Shown in pieces: positions 59,223-64,000 of a stretch of 64,000 nucleotides of DNA. This DNA comes from an uncultured beta proteobacterium (lineage in GTDB: Bacteria; Pseudomonadota; Gammaproteobacteria; Burkholderiales; Burkholderiaceae). The notes beneath the pieces are model-generated. The model searched no databases and was not told the origin of the DNA. It saw nothing but the letters and a program-made list of their open reading frames with translations. Location: the NCBI GenBank assembly GCA_903875135.1, contig CAIQUZ010000094.1, positions 34,249 to 98,248 of the forward strand. Reading direction: 5' to 3'. The position numbers were made by a program, and so were the translations under genes. The first letter of the stretch is position 1. Each line of letters opens with the position of its first letter.

Positions 59223-59501
59223 TTAGTTACAGCAACAACCTTTTCCATTTTTACAAGACTCGTTTTTCACTTTTGTCTTACTAGATCCCTCTACATTTAC
59301 TTTTGCGGGATACCCGTCTTCTTCTAATGCCGCAATGATGGCGGGAATACTTGGTGAACCATCCCCCTCAACTTTTACTAATCCTGATGTAAGGTCAACA
59401 TCAACCGAACTGACCCCCGCAGTTGATTGAATTGCTTTTTCAACATGCTTTACACAGGCACCACAAGTCATACCACTTACTATTAAATTGATTGTTGTCA
59501 T
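59223..59501 (-). CDS. copZ: Heavy-metal-associated (HMA) domain chaperone with Cys-rich tail
   Basis: SGMTCGACVKHVEKAIQSTAGVSSVDVDLTSGLVKVEGD...; tail ESCKNGKGCCCN. Confidence 0.85.
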   Translation of the reverse strand: MTTINLIVSGMTCGACVKHVEKAIQSTAGVSSVDVDLTSGLVKVEGDGSPSIPAIIAALEEDGYPAKVNVEGSSKTKVKNESCKNGKGCCCN

Positions 59502-59539
59502 AAGAACTCTCCTTTATTGATAAGTTCATTATTGGACTA

Positions 59540-60172
59540 ATGATGAAATCAGCGTATGATTTAGATCATATGGAACTCTATATTCCGCAATTACTTAAAG
59601 ACCTTTTGCCTAATGAGCTTTTAGGTCAATGCCATGGGTATCATTTTGATAAAGGTGACTACCTTTTCCACCAAGGTAAAAAACCTGAGTTTATGTTTTT
59701 TGTGGTTTCAGGCGAGGCAGTTCTTACAAGAGCGAGTAGTCACGGAGAGCCCATCATATTACAGCGCTGTAAGAATGGTTTTGTGAGTGAAGCCAGTTTA
59801 CTAACAGATGTCTATCACTGTGATGCCATTGCCACTCAGAGTGGACAGGCAATAACTCTTCCTATTCATTCTTTAATAGATGCGCTAAAAGACAGCAAGT
59901 TCTCACTTAAATGGGTTCAATTACTCAGCAAAGAAATCATGCGACTCAGAACGCAATCGGAACGCTTAGGCCTTAAAGATATTCGTAGTAAGCTAATACA
60001 CCTCATCGAAACGGAAGGTAAGCAAGGTATCTTGATGCTCCAGTCCGATTACAAATCAATGGCTTCAGAGATTGGTGTTACACATGAGGCCTTATATAGG
60101 GCTATTACCACATTAGAAAAAGAAGGTCTATTAGAAAAACGTCCTGATTCTTTAAAATTACTAAAGAAATAA
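59540..60172 (+). CDS. Crp/Fnr-family transcriptional regulator
   Basis: Cyclic-nucleotide-binding fold (FDKGDYLFHQGKKPEFMFFVVSGEAVL) plus C-terminal HTH (DYKSMASEIGVTHEALYRAITTLEKEGLL). Confidence 0.9.
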   Translation: MMKSAYDLDHMELYIPQLLKDLLPNELLGQCHGYHFDKGDYLFHQGKKPEFMFFVVSGEAVLTRASSHGEPIILQRCKNGFVSEASLLTDVYHCDAIATQSGQAITLPIHSLIDALKDSKFSLKWVQLLSKEIMRLRTQSERLGLKDIRSKLIHLIETEGKQGILMLQSDYKSMASEIGVTHEALYRAITTLEKEGLLEKRPDSLKLLKK

Positions 60173-60268
60173 AGATGATATGAATCAAGATATGTCCTCT
60201 TAAAGAACAACTTATTACACAGTAATTATGACTTGATTTGGTGAACAATGAATCATTTAATAAGTCTC

Positions 60269-60805
60269 TTAAACCGTCCAAATACCTTCTCGTTCAACAA
60301 ATCGCGTCACCTTACCTTCTTCTTTATCCTCTTTTTTAAGATCGCGTTCAGTGAATCGAAAAAGAAGTGCCGGTTCGCTAATACAACGGGTATCGTGAAT
60401 ATCTCCAGGTAAATAAACCATTGCTTGTCCTGGTTTCACTATCGTTGAATCTCTTTTTACAAGTTGAATCCTACCTTGTTGATCTTCAATCCGAGCATAG
60501 CTTCTCATTTCAATTTCGCCACTTAGTACTACATAAATTACCCATGATCTCCCATGGTCATGCGGGGGGCGATACAGTCCGATAGTTTCGGTATGTGCCA
60601 AAAGCACAAATCCGTAGACTGAGTCACGATACAATTCTTCATATGGCGATGCATTCTTATGCAAGGACCCTAGCCAAACTTCATCCGTTGACGCTCTAGC
60701 TAAAACCTCCAGGTGAGTTTTGCTTCTAGCCACCACCTCCGAAGAAAGAGGCCCCCACGAGGTTTGCATATCTTGAATAAAAGCGTCTAATGAATTGCCT
60801 ACCAT
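60269..60805 (-). CDS. Cupin / cysteine-dioxygenase-like protein
   Basis: GLYRPPHDHGRSWVIYVVLSGEIEMRSY...PGQAMVYLPGDIHDTRCIS. Confidence 0.75.
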   Translation of the reverse strand: MVGNSLDAFIQDMQTSWGPLSSEVVARSKTHLEVLARASTDEVWLGSLHKNASPYEELYRDSVYGFVLLAHTETIGLYRPPHDHGRSWVIYVVLSGEIEMRSYARIEDQQGRIQLVKRDSTIVKPGQAMVYLPGDIHDTRCISEPALLFRFTERDLKKEDKEEGKVTRFVEREGIWTV

Positions 60806-61059
60806 GATGTACTTTCTGAGAATAGTTATTCAGTATACATTTATAACTAAGATTTTTAACGATGGTATTATTTGCCTCAAAAAGGGTTTTCAACCATCCT
60901 AAGATAGACCACTTTCGCTTGTATTTCATAGGCCTGAGCCACCAGTCTTAACTTTTCGGATAGCTTTGAGTCTGTATTCTAAAAAGTCCTTTTAACGAAC
61001 ATTTCGTGAAAGCTCCAATCGAAGGAAATGGAACCGAATCCTACAAAGCCACTGTAGAA

Positions 61060-61084
61060 AATGCCCCGCACAAAGCAGGGCATT
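61060..61084 (-). terminator. Terminator-like GC hairpin adjacent to tRNA-like remnant
   Basis: AATGCCCcGC-ACAAA-GCaGGGCATT; minus strand runs into ATTTTC. Confidence 0.7.
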
Positions 61085-61093
61085 ATTTGGTTT

Positions 61094-61136
61094 TGGTGGA
61101 TCGCGACTGAATCGAACCACGGACTCAAGAATATCA
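61094..61136 (-). pseudogene. Truncated tRNA(Phe)-like 3' remnant
   Basis: TGGTGGATCGCGACTGAATCGAACCACGGACTCAAGAATATCAAT resembles the reverse complement of a tRNA-Phe 3' half (CCA end, TTCGATT T-loop), but T-stem and anticodon stem do not pair. Confidence 0.4.
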
Positions 61137-61229
61137 ATAAAAATATTTATTGGGTAAGAATATTTATCTCTAATATTGGTTACGTTATCTGAACCTTTGA
61201 TTGTCTTACTTCCTCAATGTTTTTTACCA

Positions 61230-62075
61230 TTAATATTCTATGGTTTGACCTTCCGTCATTGGTATGATTTTAATATTGCTTCCCTTCATCGCATCTTGAA
61301 ACTCTGCTAAAGTTCCTTTTGTTAAAGGGTTAGAGTTATAGTGCATTGGAATAACGGCTTTTGGCTTTATCCAGTTTTTAATTGCATACGCCGCATCTTC
61401 AGGTCCCGTTGTGAAATTTCCTCCAATAGGAATCATCACTACATCAGGCTTGTAATATTTGCTGATGAAGTCCATATCTCCAAAAAGGCCAGTGTCCCCC
61501 ATATGCCATATTTTTAAGCCATTTTCTAATTGAATAATATATCCAACGGCCTCTCCTGCTGGGTGAGACTCATTCTTACCAGTGGCAGGATTATTCCAAA
61601 CGATTAAAGAAGAGTGTTCTGCTTTTACTGCCGTAATTTTAATGCCTGGATAAGGTGTTACATAACCAGTTTTATTAAAGCGATGACCCAAGTTTGCTGG
61701 GATCATACCTAAAGTAATTAGTGGTGTAACCATATCTGCGGGACCATACAACATAGCTTCATTCAGTTTTGCAATTGCTGGCGCATCTCCTAAATGATCT
61801 ACGTGCCCATGGGTTACTAATAAAAAATCTACTTTACCCAAAGCTGATAAGTCACTTTTATATGTTGGTGGTGCTTTTGGCCCACCAGTGATCCACGGGT
61901 CAATGACAAGAACTTTACCTCCAGGTGTTTTAATTTTAAAACCTGCCTGTCCAAGCCATTGTATTTCCGTTTTAGTTGTGTTTGCTTGTGCAAACACATT
62001 TCCTAAAAAAAATTGAATCATTACAACTAACGCTAATAAATATGTTGCTTTATTTTTATAGTTCATTTTTTCCAT
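61230..62075 (-). CDS. Exported metallo-beta-lactamase-fold hydrolase (UPF0173-like)
   Basis: IQWLGQAGFKIKTPGGKVLVIDPWI; VTHGHVDHLGD; HMGDTGLFGDM; PMHYNSNP. Confidence 0.9.
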   Translation of the reverse strand: MEKMNYKNKATYLLALVVMIQFFLGNVFAQANTTKTEIQWLGQAGFKIKTPGGKVLVIDPWITGGPKAPPTYKSDLSALGKVDFLLVTHGHVDHLGDAPAIAKLNEAMLYGPADMVTPLITLGMIPANLGHRFNKTGYVTPYPGIKITAVKAEHSSLIVWNNPATGKNESHPAGEAVGYIIQLENGLKIWHMGDTGLFGDMDFISKYYKPDVVMIPIGGNFTTGPEDAAYAIKNWIKPKAVIPMHYNSNPLTKGTLAEFQDAMKGSNIKIIPMTEGQTIEY

Positions 62076-62145
62076 TCTTTAATTTAATTAGTGTTGTTGA
62101 TAGAAGTTAACTAAAAGAGACACGCTTAAATATCATCCCATGCTC

Positions 62146-62167
62146 GTCACTAATAATTATTAGTGAC
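62146..62167. promoter_or_regulatory. Perfect 22-bp palindrome, candidate operator
   Basis: GTCACTAATAATTATTAGTGAC is its own reverse complement; lies between divergent genes 61230..62075(-) and 62279..63274(+). Confidence 0.6.
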
Positions 62168-62278
62168 ATTAAACTTGTTCCTTTTTTTATTATTTATACT
62201 ACATTAATATATTTTTTGATAATTAAATTTTGTTCTTGGCTTGTTTTCTACTCTAATTTCAATTGAAAGGTAGTTAAG

Positions 62279-63274
62279 ATGCGATCCTCAAATCAATTTT
62301 TTACTTTTTTCTCTTCAGTTCTTGTTGTTTTCGGATACTGCGGATCCAGTCTTTATATTCATGCGCAAGAGTTCCCAAATAAGCCCATCACAATGGTCAT
62401 GCCATATGCCCCGGGTGGTCCGGGGGATGCAATTACCCGCCTATTTGCTGGCTCCATGCAAAAAATTCTCGGCCAACAAATTAATGTAGATAATACCTCT
62501 GGTGCATCTGGTTCAATTGGTACCGCAAAGGTGGCAAGGTCGAAACCTGATGGTTATACATTGTTAATGATTCACGTAAGCCATGCTACGAATATGGCGA
62601 TGTATAAAGGCTTAAGTTATCACCCTGTCGATGACTTTGAGCCGATTGGATTAGCTACTAATGGGCCAATGGTCATTGTTGCCCGAAATGATTTTCCACC
62701 CAAAGATATCAATGATTTTATTTCCTATATTAAATCCCATCAAAGCAGTATTAGCCTAGCCAATGCTGGTGTAGGATCTGCCTCTCATTTGTGTGGCTTA
62801 ATGATGATGAATGTATTGGGCATTAAATTAAATGAAATTCCTTACAAAGGCACTGGTCCAGCACTTATTGACTTAATGGGCGGCCAAGTAGATCTTTTGT
62901 GTGATCAAACTTCAGGAACTGTACCTTCCATAAAAGCAGGAAAAATTAAAGCTTATGCCTCTGCCAATAAAAATCGATTAGCCTCCTTACCGAATACTCC
63001 CTCAATAACAGAAGCAGGTATTAAGGGACTTGATATCAATATTTCTTTTGGACTTTATGCCCCCAAAGGAACTCCCAAGGTCGTTCTAGAAAAACTTACC
63101 CTAGCCTTGCAACAATCGGTTTCAGATCCTGATATTAAGAAACGTTTAGATGCTATGGGAATTTCCGCTGTAAGTCTTGAACAAGCCACTCCGGCCTACC
63201 TTAGATCTCATCTTAAAAATGAGATTGAAACTTTAAATGTTTTGTTAACTAAAGCTGACATTCAACCTAATTAA
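62279..63274 (+). CDS. Bug/TctC family solute-binding protein
   Basis: FPNKPITMVMPYAPGGPGDAITRLFAGSM...NVDNTSGASGSIGTAKVARSKPDGYTLL. Confidence 0.93.
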   Translation: MRSSNQFFTFFSSVLVVFGYCGSSLYIHAQEFPNKPITMVMPYAPGGPGDAITRLFAGSMQKILGQQINVDNTSGASGSIGTAKVARSKPDGYTLLMIHVSHATNMAMYKGLSYHPVDDFEPIGLATNGPMVIVARNDFPPKDINDFISYIKSHQSSISLANAGVGSASHLCGLMMMNVLGIKLNEIPYKGTGPALIDLMGGQVDLLCDQTSGTVPSIKAGKIKAYASANKNRLASLPNTPSITEAGIKGLDINISFGLYAPKGTPKVVLEKLTLALQQSVSDPDIKKRLDAMGISAVSLEQATPAYLRSHLKNEIETLNVLLTKADIQPN

Positions 63275-63462
63275 TTAGGCCCTTTTTATTTAAATTTTCT
63301 AAATCCGCAAAACAATCCAGAGCTTGAGAAGCTATTATCTTAGTTCTAGATAGTCTTCACTGTCGCTAACAAACCAGATATTTTTTAACCTCGCTTGACA
63401 CTACTTATACAAGTATTACTATAAAAAGGTCTCTGTCAAGCTTCTGAAAAAATGAGCTCAAA

Positions 63463-63615
63463 TTATTTTTTCTCATTGCTCGAGTTTAACCATTCTGCAA
63501 TCTCAGGAAAAGCGTCGCTAAAATTACCCATAAATTCTCTAATCATTAATATTAGCCCCAATATTAATAGGCAAAAGACTCCAATCGATATTATTAATAA
63601 AGTAGTGTTGCTCAT
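63463..63615 (-). CDS. Tiny single-TM protein (50 aa)
   Basis: Not in ORF track (below 60 aa): MSNTTLLIISIGVFCLLILGLILMIREFMGNFSDAFPEIAEWLNSSNEKK; ATGA overlap with 63612..63794. Confidence 0.5.
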   Translation of the reverse strand: MSNTTLLIISIGVFCLLILGLILMIREFMGNFSDAFPEIAEWLNSSNEKK

Positions 63616-63794
63616 GATTTTTTATTCAAAATGGCGGTTAATTTAAAGTAAATTCCAAAACAAAAAATAGATGGTACCCAAATGGCCGTAAAGATAGATT
63701 GCTCTCGATCTCCAATCACAAACCATAGGTAAGCAGAAGTAAGGAAAGAAATCACCACAGCAAGTAGAATAAGATAATCAGATTTTTTAAACAT
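63612..63794 (-). CDS. Small two-TM membrane protein (60 aa)
   Basis: MFKKSDYLILLAVVISFLTSAYLWFVIGDREQSIFTAIWVPSIFCFGIYFKLTAILNKKS. Confidence 0.55.
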   Translation of the reverse strand: MFKKSDYLILLAVVISFLTSAYLWFVIGDREQSIFTAIWVPSIFCFGIYFKLTAILNKKS

Positions 63795-63812
63795 AAAAGC
63801 CCTTTATTAAAT

Positions 63813-64000
63813 TTATAAAGATTCTTCGATCCAATAGCCAATTGCACCGATAAGACAACCTGTTATTGCAACGGTTGCTAGGATACGAATGCCCGAGGAA
63901 AATCCAATAGCGAATAAATCCAAAGAAAATACATCCAAAAGCCCCATTAAAATGATTGCGCAACTTGCTAAAACCAAAATAAGACCAAAAGTTATAAATA
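63813..64000 (-). CDS. Membrane protein, C-terminal part (gene extends beyond window)
   Basis: Open frame to window edge: ...FITFGLILVLASCAIILMGLLDVFSLDLFAIGFSSGIRILATVAITGCLIGAIGYWIEESL*. Confidence 0.5.
   Translation of the reverse strand, partial: FITFGLILVLASCAIILMGLLDVFSLDLFAIGFSSGIRILATVAITGCLIGAIGYWIEESL

Overview
This 64 kb, AT-leaning window carries no rRNA, no intact tRNA, no CRISPR array and no recognisable transposase, integrase or prophage module. It looks like a betaproteobacterial chromosome, probably Burkholderiaceae and Polynucleobacter-like (inferred from gene content and base composition, not from a search). Core block: gatA/gatC (-) divergent from mreB-mreC-mreD-mrdA-rodA (+), then an HU gene, dsbB, a GDT1/UPF0016 gene, and prfC. 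The remainder is accessory and metabolic. It has five Bug/TctC-type solute-binding proteins with no TctA/TctB partners in view and a TAXI binding protein. A catabolic cluster holds MmgE/PrpD, a TrzA/AtzA-like amidohydrolase and two HIBADH-like dehydrogenases. An MBOAT + SGNH + SGNH cell-surface acylation cassette is closed by a 4,5-dihydroxyphthalate-decarboxylase-like gene. Also present are TPR-glycosyltransferase and TPR-ATP-grasp fusions, a PhoD phosphatase, sodC, a LysR/SbtA-like divergent pair, and a small metal-handling locus (HMA chaperone with Cys-rich tail, His/Met/Cys-rich proteins, divergent Crp/Fnr regulator). The most interesting signals are: (i) the MBOAT/SGNH2 cassette; (ii) the metal locus without a P-type ATPase, plus a possible second His/Cys-rich paralog with an outer-membrane-like protein; (iii) a perfect 22-bp palindrome in the divergent promoter region at 62.15 kb; (iv) a TPR-ATP-grasp protein beside a glycosyltransferase; (v) a decayed tRNA-Phe-like 3' end with terminator at ~61.1 kb; (vi) a string of tiny overlapping membrane-protein ORFs at the right edge, one of them absent from the ORF track. 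I found nothing that can be called a new defence or mobile system with confidence. All family names are from motif recognition by eye; no searches were run.
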